DNA of 64,000 bases from JABSOG01 sp965277695 (GCA_965277695.1 CBDIDQ010000129.1:91625-155624); one strand, 5' to 3'. Positions 26,646-36,297 are shown, counted from the stretch's first letter. The notes: generated from the letters alone by a model not told the origin. Program-made: numbers and translations.

Positions 26646-29543
26646 TTACTCACGATAAGTATCAATCGAAGGACAAGAACAAATCAGATTGCGATCACCA
26701 AACACATCATCAATCCGAGCAACGGTTGGCCAGAACTTATCTTTAGCCACAGCGGCTACCGGGAAGGCGGCATACATGCGGTCATAAGCTCGATCCCATT
26801 CACCACCCATCACGTCAGCCATAGTGTGCGGGGCAAAATGCAGCGGGTTATTGTCCAGCGTCCATTCGCCAGACTGAACCTTAGCCACCTCTTGACGAAT
26901 CGATACCATGGCTTCGATGAAACGGTCGATTTCGACTTTAGATTCACTTTCTGTTGGCTCAATCATCAAAGTGCCAGCCACTGGGAATGACATAGTAGGC
27001 GCATGAAAACCATAGTCCATCAAACGCTTGGCAATATCCATTTCAGTTACGCCACAGCTTTCTTTAAGCGGACGTAAATCAACGATACATTCGTGCGCCA
27101 CTCGGTCATTTCGACCTTTATACAAGATAGGGTAATGTTCGCTCAGTTTTTTCGCCAAGTAGTTGGCATTCAAAATCGCCATCTCAGTCGACTGACGTAA
27201 ACCTTCGCTGCCCAGCAGGGTCACATAAGCCCATGAGATAGGCAAAATACCGCCACTACCATAAGGCGCAGCAGAAACCGCACCATTGCCTTCGTTAGGA
27301 CCGTCAACTTTTATCACGCTGTGATTAGGCATAAACGGCGCTAAATGACTCTTAACCCCAATAGGACCAACACCTGGACCACCACCGCCATGAGGAATGG
27401 CAAAGGTTTTATGCAAGTTCAAGTGAGACACATCAGAACCCACCGAACCCGGTGAAGTAATGCCCACTTGAGCATTCATGTTGGCTCCATCCATGTAAAC
27501 CTGACCACCATTTTGGTGAATAATGCCACAGATATCACGAATGGTTTCTTCATAAACCCCGTGAGTCGACGGATAAGTCACCATCAAACAGGCCAAGTTA
27601 TCAGCCACTTCTTCGGCCTTGGCTTTCAAATCAGCAACATCAATATTGCCTTGTTTGTCGCAATCAACCACAACCACCTTCATGCTCGCCATTTGTGCCG
27701 ACGCCGGATTAGTACCGTGAGCAGAGCTGGGGATCAAACAGATATTACGATGACCTTGGTCGATGCTGTCAAAATATTTACGAATGGCAATCAAACCAGC
27801 ATATTCACCCTGAGCACCGGAGTTTGGTTGCATTGAAACCGCATCATAACCGGTAATGTTCACCAACCAACCTGACAATTCGTCAATCATGGTTTGATAA
27901 CCTATCGCCTGATCTAACGGCGCAAAAGGATGCATTTCAGCAAACTCAGGCCAAGTGATGGGGATCATCTCGGCAGTCGCATTCAACTTCATGGTGCAAG
28001 AGCCCAACGAAATCATTGAATGGTTCAAAGCCAAATCTTTGTTTTCTAAGCGTTTGATATAACGCAACATTTCAGTTTCTGAATGATAAGAATTAAATAC
28101 TGGATGAGTCAAAAAGGCGTCATCACGGACCAAGCCAGCAGGAATAGAGTGAGAGCCCTGCTCAACAATCCGCGCATCTAAAGCCGCCACATCCAAGCCA
28201 TGACCTTCGCCCAAAATCACATCAAACAACTGAGCGACATCTTCACGGGTGGTCGCTTCACTGAAGCTCAACCCTAACGCCCCAGCTAAATCAGTTCTGA
28301 AATTGATGCCAGCGGCCAAACCACGAGCGATAACCGCGTCTTTATCACTGACATTAATCGTCACGGTATCAAACCAGCTATCATTCACCAAACCGATACC
28401 ATTCTCTCTGACGCCAGCAGCAAAAATATCCGCCATACGGTGGATACGGTTAGCGATGGTTTTCAGCCCTTCAGGACCATGGTACACCGCATAAAACGCC
28501 GCCATATTGGCCAGCAAAACCTGCGCAGTACAAATATTCGAATTGGCTTTTTCGCGGCGGATATGTTGCTCACGCGTTTGCATTGCCATACGTAAAGCAG
28601 GTTGACCTAAACGGTCTTTTGACACCCCGATGATACGACCCGGCAATGAACGTTTGTATTTATCACTGGTGACAAAGAAAGCCGCATGTGGACCGCCATA
28701 AGCCATCGGCACACCAAAACGCTGGGTCGAACCCAACACCACATCAGCACCGAGTGAACCAGGAGATTTCAGCAATACCAAGCTCATGATATCGGTCGCC
28801 ACGGCAACAATGCCTTTTTTGCCATGTACATCAGCAATCAAACCGCTGATATCGGTGATTGCGCCACTGGTACCTGGGTATTGAATCAAAGCGCCAAAAA
28901 CATCATGCTTAGCGGCATCAGCCGCATCGCCAACAACCACTTCAAAACCAAACATATCTGCGCGAGTTTTCACCACGTCAATAGTCTGTGGATGCACGTC
29001 ATTGGCAATAAAATAACGGTTGGACTTTTTGTTTTTCGATACTCGTCTGGCTAATGCCATCGCTTCTGCGGCAGCGGTGGCTTCATCGAGCAAAGAAGCA
29101 CTGGACAAATCCAGCCCGGTCATATCAATACCCAACTGCTGGAAATTCAACAAAGATTCCAGTCGCCCTTGAGCGATTTCAGGCTGATAAGGCGTATAAG
29201 CGGTATACCAACCGGGATTTTCCAAGACATTACGTAAAATAACATTAGGCACCAGTGTGGGGTGATAACCCATACCGATATAGGATTTATTGACTATATT
29301 TTGTTTCGAAATACCTTTGAGGTAACTCAGCGTTTCTACTTCTGTGCGGCTATCGCCCACGCTCAGTGGTTGTTCTAGACGAATCGACTCCGGCACCGTT
29401 TGACTAATCAGCTCTGCCATATTAGCCACACCTAAATCAGCCAGCATCGCGTCGGCCTGTTCAGCACTAGGGCCAATGTGGCGTCTGATAAAATCATCTT
29501 TTTGCTCAAGTTGTGCTAACGAATGAGAAGGAGTTTGAGTCAT
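26646..29543 (-). CDS. gcvP: Glycine dehydrogenase (decarboxylating), P-protein
   Basis: The P-protein decarboxylates glycine with PLP and passes the aminomethyl group to lipoylated GcvH. At 965 aa it is the single-chain form (E. coli 957). Seen motifs: FIRRHIGPS at the start, MQPNSGAQGEYAGL, and the PLP-lysine region HLNLHKTFAIPHGGGGPG. It is the last gene of gcvT-gcvH-gcvP; a terminator-like hairpin separates it from gcvH, so its level may differ from the other two. Confidence 0.98.
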   Translation of the reverse strand: MTQTPSHSLAQLEQKDDFIRRHIGPSAEQADAMLADLGVANMAELISQTVPESIRLEQPLSVGDSRTEVETLSYLKGISKQNIVNKSYIGMGYHPTLVPNVILRNVLENPGWYTAYTPYQPEIAQGRLESLLNFQQLGIDMTGLDLSSASLLDEATAAAEAMALARRVSKNKKSNRYFIANDVHPQTIDVVKTRADMFGFEVVVGDAADAAKHDVFGALIQYPGTSGAITDISGLIADVHGKKGIVAVATDIMSLVLLKSPGSLGADVVLGSTQRFGVPMAYGGPHAAFFVTSDKYKRSLPGRIIGVSKDRLGQPALRMAMQTREQHIRREKANSNICTAQVLLANMAAFYAVYHGPEGLKTIANRIHRMADIFAAGVRENGIGLVNDSWFDTVTINVSDKDAVIARGLAAGINFRTDLAGALGLSFSEATTREDVAQLFDVILGEGHGLDVAALDARIVEQGSHSIPAGLVRDDAFLTHPVFNSYHSETEMLRYIKRLENKDLALNHSMISLGSCTMKLNATAEMIPITWPEFAEMHPFAPLDQAIGYQTMIDELSGWLVNITGYDAVSMQPNSGAQGEYAGLIAIRKYFDSIDQGHRNICLIPSSAHGTNPASAQMASMKVVVVDCDKQGNIDVADLKAKAEEVADNLACLMVTYPSTHGVYEETIRDICGIIHQNGGQVYMDGANMNAQVGITSPGSVGSDVSHLNLHKTFAIPHGGGGPGVGPIGVKSHLAPFMPNHSVIKVDGPNEGNGAVSAAPYGSGGILPISWAYVTLLGSEGLRQSTEMAILNANYLAKKLSEHYPILYKGRNDRVAHECIVDLRPLKESCGVTEMDIAKRLMDYGFHAPTMSFPVAGTLMIEPTESESKVEIDRFIEAMVSIRQEVAKVQSGEWTLDNNPLHFAPHTMADVMGGEWDRAYDRMYAAFPVAAVAKDKFWPTVARIDDVFGDRNLICSCPSIDTYRE

Positions 29544-29593
29544 ATTAAAGTGTTCCTATATAAATCTGTAACATTACCTAATGCCATTAAACA

Positions 29594-29620
29594 AAACCCC
29601 GGTTTTGCCCGGGGTTTTTA
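29594..29620 (-). terminator. Hairpin between gcvH and gcvP (terminator or attenuator)
   Basis: AAACCCCGG pairs with CCGGGGTTT around a 6-nt loop; a T-run follows on both strands. On the minus strand it sits 43 bp after gcvH and 51 bp before gcvP, so it could reduce read-through into gcvP. Confidence 0.75.
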
Positions 29621-29662
29621 TCGTTCTTTGCTCTTAACTGTTAATTGTTAATTGCACAAAGC

Positions 29663-30055
29663 CTAATCGTCGTCGCTGATGCTGTCCTGATAACCTTCGG
29701 CGCTCATCAAAGCTTCAACTTCGCTTTCGTCTTCGGCTTTAATTTGGTACATCCAGCCATCACCAAAGGCATCGTTATTGATAGCTTCTGGGGTATCTTC
29801 GAGGTCTTCATTGATGGCAACTACTTTGCCCGAAATTGGTGCATAAATATCAGAAGCCGCTTTAACAGACTCCACTACGCCACATTCATCACCGGCAGAC
29901 AGTTCATCATCGATGTCCGGTAATTCAACAAACACCATATCGCCCAATAGACCTTGTGCGTGTTCAGTGATGCCCACAGTATATAAACCATTGCCGTCAC
30001 TACGAACCCACTCGTGAGAAGTGGCATATTTTAATTGTGTTGGAACATTGCTCAT
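29663..30055 (-). CDS. gcvH: Glycine cleavage system H protein
   Basis: The 130-aa lipoyl carrier shuttles the aminomethyl intermediate between P and T proteins. The lipoylation site is the Lys in VVESVKAASDIYAP, and the start YATSHEWVRSDG and the C-terminal ALMSAEGYQ are typical. It follows gcvT by 63 bp on the same strand. Confidence 0.98.
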   Translation of the reverse strand: MSNVPTQLKYATSHEWVRSDGNGLYTVGITEHAQGLLGDMVFVELPDIDDELSAGDECGVVESVKAASDIYAPISGKVVAINEDLEDTPEAINNDAFGDGWMYQIKAEDESEVEALMSAEGYQDSISDDD

Positions 30056-30118
30056 TTTTTAAATTCCTTAAACTGTAAAAATTTTTTAACGCGGTATGTT
30101 AATCAACAAATGCTAATA

Positions 30119-31198
30119 CTAGAAGACTTTTTCACCTTGGCGAACAAAACAAGGCTTAATTACCGTCACAGCCATAGTTTTTTTACGCATTTCGACCTCA
30201 GCGGTTTCACCTGTCGACGCAGGAACCCGAGCCAGTGCAATGCTGTAACCCAAAGTTGGCGAGAAAGTACCAGAGGTGATAATGCCTTCACCACCCTCAA
30301 CCAAGACTTTTTGACCAGTGCGCAATACACCTTTTTCGGTCATGACTAGGCCAACCAACTTATCGGTGCCCTCGGCTTTTTGCTTGGTCAGTGCATCACG
30401 ACCAACAAAATCGCGATCTTCTGGTTTCCACGCAATCGTCCACGCCATATTAGCCGCCAATGGCGAAACCGTTTCGTCCATATCTTGGCCGTATAAATTC
30501 AATCCACCTTCGAGTCGCAAAGTATCACGCGCCCCCAAACCGGCTGGTTTAACGCCTGCATCAAGCAATTTTTGCCACAAATCAGCTGCCGCATCTTGAT
30601 GAACGATAATTTCATAACCCAGCTCACCGGTATAACCTGTGGTGGCAAGGAACCAATCACCCACTTGGATACCAAAGAATGGCTTCATAGCAGTAGTGAG
30701 CTGCTGGTCTTCTTCACTCAATAGCGTCGCCACTTTAGCGATGGCATTTGGGCCTTGAACGGCGATCATTGAGTACTCAGGACGTTCGGTCAATTCGACT
30801 TTAAAGTCACCGATTTTGCCGTTCATCCAAGCTAAATCTTTTTCACGCGTGGCAGAGTTAACCACCATACGGTAATTGCGCTCATCAAAATGGTAAACAA
30901 TCAAATCATCAACCACGCCGCCGTCATCGTTAAGCATCGCAGTATATAAAGCTTTACCCGGGGTTTTTAATTTGCCAACGTTATTGGCCAGCAGGTAACG
31001 TAAAAATGGTTTGGCGTCTTCGCCTTGCACATCAACAATTGTCATGTGTGAAACATCAAACATACCCGCATCATTGCGCACTGCGTGATGCTCTTCGATT
31101 TGCGAACCATAATTAATTGGCATTTCCCAACCGTGAAAATCGACCATTTTTGCGCCAGATTCGACGTGCTTATCAAATAATACCGTTCGGTTTGTCAT
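30119..31198 (-). CDS. gcvT: Glycine cleavage system T protein (aminomethyltransferase)
   Basis: It releases ammonia from the lipoyl-bound aminomethyl group and makes methylene-tetrahydrofolate. The 359-aa sequence shows the GCV_T start (HVESGAKMVDFHGWEMPINYG split here), NDAGMFDVSHM, GYTGELGYEI and the C-terminal barrel (GRDALTKQKAEG). It is first in the operon; a 16-bp palindrome lies 48 bp before its start. Confidence 0.98.
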   Translation of the reverse strand: MTNRTVLFDKHVESGAKMVDFHGWEMPINYGSQIEEHHAVRNDAGMFDVSHMTIVDVQGEDAKPFLRYLLANNVGKLKTPGKALYTAMLNDDGGVVDDLIVYHFDERNYRMVVNSATREKDLAWMNGKIGDFKVELTERPEYSMIAVQGPNAIAKVATLLSEEDQQLTTAMKPFFGIQVGDWFLATTGYTGELGYEIIVHQDAAADLWQKLLDAGVKPAGLGARDTLRLEGGLNLYGQDMDETVSPLAANMAWTIAWKPEDRDFVGRDALTKQKAEGTDKLVGLVMTEKGVLRTGQKVLVEGGEGIITSGTFSPTLGYSIALARVPASTGETAEVEMRKKTMAVTVIKPCFVRQGEKVF

Positions 31199-31245
31199 AA
31201 AACACCTGCTGTGATGATTGAATTAACCCACTTTTAGGGGATTTG

Positions 31246-31261
31246 AAATTGTATACAATTT
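31246..31261. promoter_or_regulatory. 16-bp perfect palindrome upstream of gcvT (candidate operator)
   Basis: AAATTGTATACAATTT is a perfect palindrome 48 bp before the gcvT ATG. The core TTGTATACAA resembles operators of GntR/FadR-type regulators. It differs from known E. coli gcv control sites (GcvA, Lrp, PurR). I infer a repressor or activator site for the gcvTHP operon. Confidence 0.5.
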
Positions 31262-31307
31262 TTAAAAAAGCGATTATAACTTAAGCGTCGCCGTAGAACC
31301 AGCCTAT

Positions 31308-31334
31308 TCGCATTAGTAATACTAATGCGAATAA
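31308..31334 (-). terminator. 13-bp perfect hairpin after ubiI
   Basis: ATTCGCATTAGTA and its exact complement around one base form a strong stem 13 bp after the ubiI stop. No T-run follows on the minus strand, so it may protect the 3' end rather than terminate by itself. Confidence 0.5.
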
Positions 31335-31346
31335 AATGATAAAAAG

Positions 31347-32594
31347 CTACTTTCGCTGTAGCGGTTTAGCCAAGTCTGGCAAATCGCCGCTCAATCCCAT
31401 GGCTTGTTTAATGATTTCTTTTTTTGCCGGTGCGACGTGATCAGCTAGGGTTAAACCGCTGCTGCGGATCAACTTAAGCAATGGGTTTGAACCGCTAAAC
31501 AATCGTTTCAATCCTTCCATCGCACCAATCAGGGTCTGCGCTTCAGCCTTACGCCAGCGTTCAAAGCCGCGTAAATTAGCCACCTGACCGACATCCTTTT
31601 GTGCGCTTTTTAACGCCATCAGCGTTTGCGCTAAAGTCGCCGCATCAAGCAAGCCAAGGTTCATGCCCAAACCCGCCAATGGATGAATGGTATGAGCGGC
31701 ATCACCAATCAAGGCAACTCGGTGTTTCACCCATTGTTTGGCATAACGCATCTTCAACGGCACACTCATCCGATGACTGACGACTTGGCACAGCCCCAAT
31801 CGATTATCAAAAGCGGTGGTGAGATATTTGTTAAAGGTTTCATCATCAGCCGCCATTAAAGTCTCGGCATGTTCAGGGCTGGTTGACCAAACAATTGAGC
31901 AAAGGTTTTGTTGGTGATCGTCGCCTAGCGGTAAAAAAGCCAGCGGACCTGTGGGTAGAAAGCATTGCGAGGCACAGTTTTGATGGGACAGTTCAGTTTT
32001 AATGGTGGCAACAATCGCGGTATGTTCATAATCCCAAAAGGTAATCGGCATATTCATTTGTTGGCGCACAAACGAATTGGCTCCATCAGCGGCCACCAAC
32101 AACTGGCCGATCACTGGCTGAGCATCACTGAGTGACACCAACACCTCCCGCTCACCGACATTCAGCTGTTTAACCGTTTGATCAAACAATAATGTTGCCA
32201 CCTCAGGATATTGCATCAGCTTTTTCACCAAGGCATTACGGATCACTTTGTTTTCGACTATATGACCCAGTGCTGGAGAGTGACCTAATACCGGATAGTT
32301 TAGCTGTGAGGCGTCAAAGGTGATCGCACCAAAACTGTCTTTCTCCCAAACGTGCATACTGTTATAAGGTGTGGCCCGAGTGTCGATCATGTCCTGCCAA
32401 ACACCCAGCCGAGTAAAAATCGCCTGACTGCCCGCACTCAAAGCACTGACTCTCAGCTCAGGTTGATCCGCTAAAGGTTGCACTTCAGGCTGACTGTCGA
32501 TCACCGCCACTGGAATGTCTTGTTGCGCCAATGCCAATGCCAGCGTCAAACCAACACAACCACCGCCGACTATGACAATATCTGTAGATACCAT
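31347..32594 (-). CDS. ubiI: FAD-dependent ubiquinone-biosynthesis hydroxylase, UbiI/VisC type
   Basis: UbiI hydroxylates the C5 position of the ubiquinone ring precursor. The 415-aa flavoprotein starts with the dinucleotide-binding motif VGGGCVGLTLALALA, has the DG-type motif LVAADGANSFVR and the FAD motif GDAAHTIHPLAGLGMNLGLLD. The C-terminal tail (AMEGLKRLFSGSNPLLKLIRS) and the place after ubiH favour UbiI over UbiH or UbiF. It follows ubiH by 66 bp, with a REP-like palindrome in between. Confidence 0.9.
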   Translation of the reverse strand: MVSTDIVIVGGGCVGLTLALALAQQDIPVAVIDSQPEVQPLADQPELRVSALSAGSQAIFTRLGVWQDMIDTRATPYNSMHVWEKDSFGAITFDASQLNYPVLGHSPALGHIVENKVIRNALVKKLMQYPEVATLLFDQTVKQLNVGEREVLVSLSDAQPVIGQLLVAADGANSFVRQQMNMPITFWDYEHTAIVATIKTELSHQNCASQCFLPTGPLAFLPLGDDHQQNLCSIVWSTSPEHAETLMAADDETFNKYLTTAFDNRLGLCQVVSHRMSVPLKMRYAKQWVKHRVALIGDAAHTIHPLAGLGMNLGLLDAATLAQTLMALKSAQKDVGQVANLRGFERWRKAEAQTLIGAMEGLKRLFSGSNPLLKLIRSSGLTLADHVAPAKKEIIKQAMGLSGDLPDLAKPLQRK

Positions 32595-32627
32595 TTGTTT
32601 GCTCTAATTGATTAATCGCCAAGTTCT

Positions 32628-32649
32628 ACGAGGTTAAAACCTCGTCTAC
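32628..32649 (-). repeat. REP-like palindrome, GTAG type
   Basis: ACGAGGTTAAAACCTCGT then CTAC, identical in stem and foot to the element at 15971-15992. It lies in the gap between ubiH and ubiI. Confidence 0.65.
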
Positions 32650-32660
32650 GTCGTGAATTG

Positions 32661-33866
32661 CTAATTGCGCTTAAACCCCATGGCTTGAAACGCCAGTGGC
32701 TGTTTCAAGCCATCAAACAGCTGCATACTCAGCAATCCCAGTGTACGCGCTAGGGCTAGGGTTTTACTGGTTTGAGAAAACAACCTGACCAAGGCATCGG
32801 TCATGGTAACCACATTATTTAAATCATGTTTTCTCAGTTGTTCAAACTGTCGCAATATGGCATAACTGCCAATATCCAAACCATCATCAAGCGCCTTGGC
32901 AATCACCTGTCGCATAGCTTCAACATCGCGCAGACCGAGGTTAAAGCCCTGCCCGGCGATTGGGTGAATAGTATGTGAGGAATTGCCCAACAACGCCACT
33001 CGGTGACCAACAATACTATCAGCCAACGTCAGCGATAACGGATAAACGAAACGCTTACCGGTTTGAATCAACTTGCCTGCTCGGTAACCAAACGCCTGCT
33101 GTAATTGCGTTATAAACTGTTCATCATCCCAAGCCATCATTGCTTCGGCCTGTTCAGGTTTAACACACCATACCAGCGAAAAGCGATTATCAGACAGTGG
33201 CAGCAAAGCCATCGGGCCGTTTTCTGTAAAACGCTCATATGCTCTACCCTGATGAGGCTGGTCGATAGTGACATTAGTGATCACCGCTGTTTGTTGATAA
33301 TCATTGTGCTTATTGTCGATATTGACCAGCTGGCGAGTCAACGACTGTCCGCCATCTGCCACCAGCAACAGCTTGGTTTGCAATTGTTGCTTGCTGTCCA
33401 GCGTTAGTGTTAACTGCTCAGGGTGTTCGTCAATCTGGCTGATTTTGTCTGGACAAAACCATTGCACATTAGCAAAGGTTTCAAGTTTAGCGATGAGATC
33501 ATAACCGAGGTGTCGCACTTCAAGCACATAACCCAAAGCCGACAGATTAAACTGAGCAGCCGACAAATAGCTTTTGCCGATATGGCCGCGATCAGACACC
33601 TGGATATCGACAATAGGCTCGACTTTATGTTGCAAGTTTGACCACAGACCATAACTTGCCAACAACCCTTTAGAACCTTCGGCCACCGCAATAGCACGAC
33701 TGTCGTAACTGGGTTGGTTTTGTGCATTTGGCGGTACCGCCTCAACAATCGCAATTGACAGCTGTGGTTGCTGCTGGGCTATTGCCAAAGCTTGTGAAGC
33801 GCCAACAAGGCCACCGCCAGCAATGACTATATCAAAAAACGGTTTTTTAATTGAGCCAAGCATCAT
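32661..33866 (-). CDS. ubiH: FAD-dependent ubiquinone-biosynthesis hydroxylase, UbiH type
   Basis: UbiH hydroxylates 2-octaprenyl-6-methoxyphenol. The 401-aa protein has the N-terminal motif IAGGGLVGASQALAIA, then LLVADGGQSLTRQ and GNSSHTIHPIAGQGFNLGLRD. The order pepP-ubiH-ubiI is the same as in E. coli, which supports the assignment. Its ATG overlaps the pepP stop (ATGA). Confidence 0.92.
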   Translation of the reverse strand: MMLGSIKKPFFDIVIAGGGLVGASQALAIAQQQPQLSIAIVEAVPPNAQNQPSYDSRAIAVAEGSKGLLASYGLWSNLQHKVEPIVDIQVSDRGHIGKSYLSAAQFNLSALGYVLEVRHLGYDLIAKLETFANVQWFCPDKISQIDEHPEQLTLTLDSKQQLQTKLLLVADGGQSLTRQLVNIDNKHNDYQQTAVITNVTIDQPHQGRAYERFTENGPMALLPLSDNRFSLVWCVKPEQAEAMMAWDDEQFITQLQQAFGYRAGKLIQTGKRFVYPLSLTLADSIVGHRVALLGNSSHTIHPIAGQGFNLGLRDVEAMRQVIAKALDDGLDIGSYAILRQFEQLRKHDLNNVVTMTDALVRLFSQTSKTLALARTLGLLSMQLFDGLKQPLAFQAMGFKRN

Positions 33867-35173
33867 CGTGTCATTAAATCTTCAATCTCACCAATCGTCT
33901 TCGGTGCTGCACTGGTTAGTACCCGATGGCCATCTTCGGTGATCAAAATATCATCTTCAATACGAATACCGATGCCTTTAAATTGATCTGCCACATCGGC
34001 ATCCCTATCAATGTAAATCCCCGGTTCAATGGTCAATACCATGCCCGGCTCAAATTCACGATTTTGTGCTTTATCTTCTAAACGGTAATCACCGACATCA
34101 TGCACGTCCAGCCCCAGCCAATGCCCCAGGCCATGCATGTAAAACGCTTTATAGGCTTCATCGGCAATTAACTGGCTGACCTCGCCTTGAAGTATGCCTA
34201 AACGAACCAAACCTGTGGTGATCACTTCAACGGCTTTATCACCCGCAATTTTTAACGTACTGCCCGGCTTATATAATGCCAAAGCGGCCAACTGAGCATC
34301 CAATACCAATTGATAAAGCTCCGCCTGAACCACGGTAAACACCCCATTGACCGGAAAAGTCCGAGTGATATCGGCAGCATAACCGGCCAATTCACAGCCT
34401 GAGTCTATCAGCAGCATATCGCCGCCTTTCAGTTCATCTGAGTTTTCGGTGTAATGTAAAATATTGGCGTTATTGCCGCCGCCGACAATGGAACCATAAG
34501 CCGGGTGGCGGCCTCGATTCATGGCAAACTGATGATGTAATTCCGCTTCAACCTGATATTCTGTTACGCCGGGACGGGTAAATTTCATCGCACGTTTATG
34601 GGCTGCGCACGAAATCAAGCAGGCTTCGCTCATCACCGCAATTTCTTGTTCAGATTTAAATAAACGCATCTCGCCAATAACAGGACGGGGATCTTTGGTG
34701 GTGGTCGGCGCTTTGAAGCCTCTTTTTGGTGCATTACGCAAGTGACTCACCCAGCTGGTGACTTGCTGATCAAAGTCGGCATAAACCCCTGGTGAATAAT
34801 ACAGCGTTTCGTGGCCATTAATCAGTCCCGTCAGCTTTTCGTCCATCTCATCTAACGCATAAGCCGCATCGATATTCAGCTGATTGACGACTTTTTCTGG
34901 TCCTACTCTTCTGCCAGTCCAAATCTCCATCATCTTGTCTTTACCTCGGCAAAACAACGTCACTTTTTGGTCTTTGCCTGGGGTCAGCACTAACACCGCA
35001 TCGGGTTCAGCGAAACCGCACAGATAGTGAAAGTCGCTGTCTTGACGGAAGGGAAACTCGGTATCCCGACTACGGGTGACTTCGCTTGCAGCAGCAAAAA
35101 TGGCGATACTTGAGGCATCCATTTGCGCCATAAAACGTTCGCGACGGCTGGCAAATTCGGCAGTAGTGATCAT
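33863..35173 (-). CDS. pepP: Xaa-Pro aminopeptidase P
   Basis: It removes the N-terminal residue before proline. The 436-aa protein has the AMP N-terminal domain and a pita-bread metallopeptidase domain with all five metal ligands visible: two Asp in LLIDSGCELAGYAADITRTF, His in HGLGHWLGLDVHDVG, Glu in TIEPGIYI and Glu in GIRIEDDILIT. Upstream are short 12-bp repeats and ygfB on the same strand. Confidence 0.96.
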   Translation of the reverse strand: MITTAEFASRRERFMAQMDASSIAIFAAASEVTRSRDTEFPFRQDSDFHYLCGFAEPDAVLVLTPGKDQKVTLFCRGKDKMMEIWTGRRVGPEKVVNQLNIDAAYALDEMDEKLTGLINGHETLYYSPGVYADFDQQVTSWVSHLRNAPKRGFKAPTTTKDPRPVIGEMRLFKSEQEIAVMSEACLISCAAHKRAMKFTRPGVTEYQVEAELHHQFAMNRGRHPAYGSIVGGGNNANILHYTENSDELKGGDMLLIDSGCELAGYAADITRTFPVNGVFTVVQAELYQLVLDAQLAALALYKPGSTLKIAGDKAVEVITTGLVRLGILQGEVSQLIADEAYKAFYMHGLGHWLGLDVHDVGDYRLEDKAQNREFEPGMVLTIEPGIYIDRDADVADQFKGIGIRIEDDILITEDGHRVLTSAAPKTIGEIEDLMTR

Positions 35174-35209
35174 AGAGTGGTTCCATTATAACAAGGGTTC
35201 ATGTCGGGG

Positions 35210-35257
35210 TTTATAACAAGATTTATAACAACATTTATAACAACATTTATAACAACA
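35210..35257 (-). repeat. 12-bp tandem repeat between ygfB and pepP
   Basis: Four consecutive copies of TTTATAACAACA (first copy with a G change) lie 37 bp upstream of the pepP ATG. On the minus strand each copy contains TTATAAA, close to a -10 element, so copy number could alter pepP expression. Confidence 0.7.
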
Positions 35258-35264
35258 ATCGTCA

Positions 35265-35834
35265 TCAGTGTAAGGTGATTTTGCCTTTGGCTTTAAGCGG
35301 GTTATCGCCTAATTCGTCAAAGCACATCAAGGCTGAGATACGGACATATTCGTGGACTTCAAAAAACGCATTTTCGTTTTCTTCGTTATCGTCCAAATCG
35401 GTAGCCATTTTGCTGATCTCAGCAAAGTCTCTGATCGCTTCATTGACGTCATCGGATGCGTCTGCCAACACCGCTTTATTAAGCGCAAAACCTGACATAA
35501 AGCCCTCGGTCCAACTTGACAGTGCCGCAGAGCGAACATTCAAATCTTCATCATCGCTGGGTAATAAGGGGGTAAAGGGCATGTCTTCGTCGAGCAGGTT
35601 TTCGCAAATGCTTTTAAACATCAATTGCAGTTCGCCTTCGACCGCATTATTAAATTCTAGGCCCTGATTAAAAAAATCGCTGACTGGGATCAGCCAGTCA
35701 ATTGAATCCATTTTGGTGCCACCACTTAACATACCGGCGATCACACCGTGGACTTCAGACGCATTGGCGTGGATTTCATGCCGCTCCAAAACCGCTTGGA
35801 CTTGATCAAAATCTAATACTGATAACTCTGTCAT
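35265..35834 (-). CDS. ygfB: UPF0149 family protein YgfB
   Basis: The 189-aa acidic protein fits the YgfB/YecA-like UPF0149 family: EVHGVIAGMLSGG near residue 25, a central LSSWTEGFMSGFAL and VHEYVRISALMCFDEL near the end. In Pseudomonas YgfB affects beta-lactam resistance; its role here is not known. Place next to pepP and divergent from zapA is conserved across gammaproteobacteria. Confidence 0.93.
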   Translation of the reverse strand: MTELSVLDFDQVQAVLERHEIHANASEVHGVIAGMLSGGTKMDSIDWLIPVSDFFNQGLEFNNAVEGELQLMFKSICENLLDEDMPFTPLLPSDDEDLNVRSAALSSWTEGFMSGFALNKAVLADASDDVNEAIRDFAEISKMATDLDDNEENENAFFEVHEYVRISALMCFDELGDNPLKAKGKITLH

Positions 35835-36040
35835 TTCAGCTATGCTTAAATTGTAGGGATAATGCAGCGGATCGTATCACCCACCAGCCACAGGGTCTAG
35901 TCACGTTAAGGCAATCCGAGGTAATATTTAAGCTAGCAGGCCCTAGTCATCCATCGAATACAATTGAAAAACAACAAGCTCATCAGTATAGTCGCCCAAC
36001 AGGCACAGGACTGGACTAAAAGAGAAAGTAGAGGACGCTA

Positions 36041-36295
36041 ATGACGCAGCAAATGGTAACAATAACAATACTGGGTAAAGAATACACCATCAATTGTCCC
36101 AAGGGTCAACAACCCCAACTGCTGCGCAGTGCCGAAGAACTGCAAAATCGTATTCTTGCCACACAAAAAAAAGCCCTGCTGCAAAACAATCAAAACATCC
36201 TCGTCATGACCGCCCTAAACCTAACCCACGAATTGCTCGAAGCCCAAGCTTTGCTGGATTTGACTCATACTGATAAAAAGCAAGGGGAGAAATGA
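36041..36295 (+). CDS. zapA: Cell division protein ZapA
   Basis: ZapA bundles FtsZ filaments at the Z-ring. The 84-aa protein starts with VTITILGKEYTINCPKGQQPQLLRSAEELQNRI, typical in strand-strand-helix order (shown here in part), and ends in a helical stretch. It is shorter than E. coli ZapA (109 aa). 6S RNA normally follows zapA; here a minus-strand gene ends only 2 bp after its stop. Confidence 0.92.
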   Translation: MTQQMVTITILGKEYTINCPKGQQPQLLRSAEELQNRILATQKKALLQNNQNILVMTALNLTHELLEAQALLDLTHTDKKQGEK

Positions 36296-36297
36296 GG

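Noticed and set aside
31199..31346. Glycine riboswitch upstream of gcvT
   Set aside because: The interval is only about 147 bp, much of it taken by the palindrome and the ubiI hairpin, and no aptamer-like conserved segments are visible.
35835..36040. 6S RNA between ygfB and zapA
   Set aside because: The 205 bp contain the divergent promoters but no long imperfect hairpin of the 6S type.
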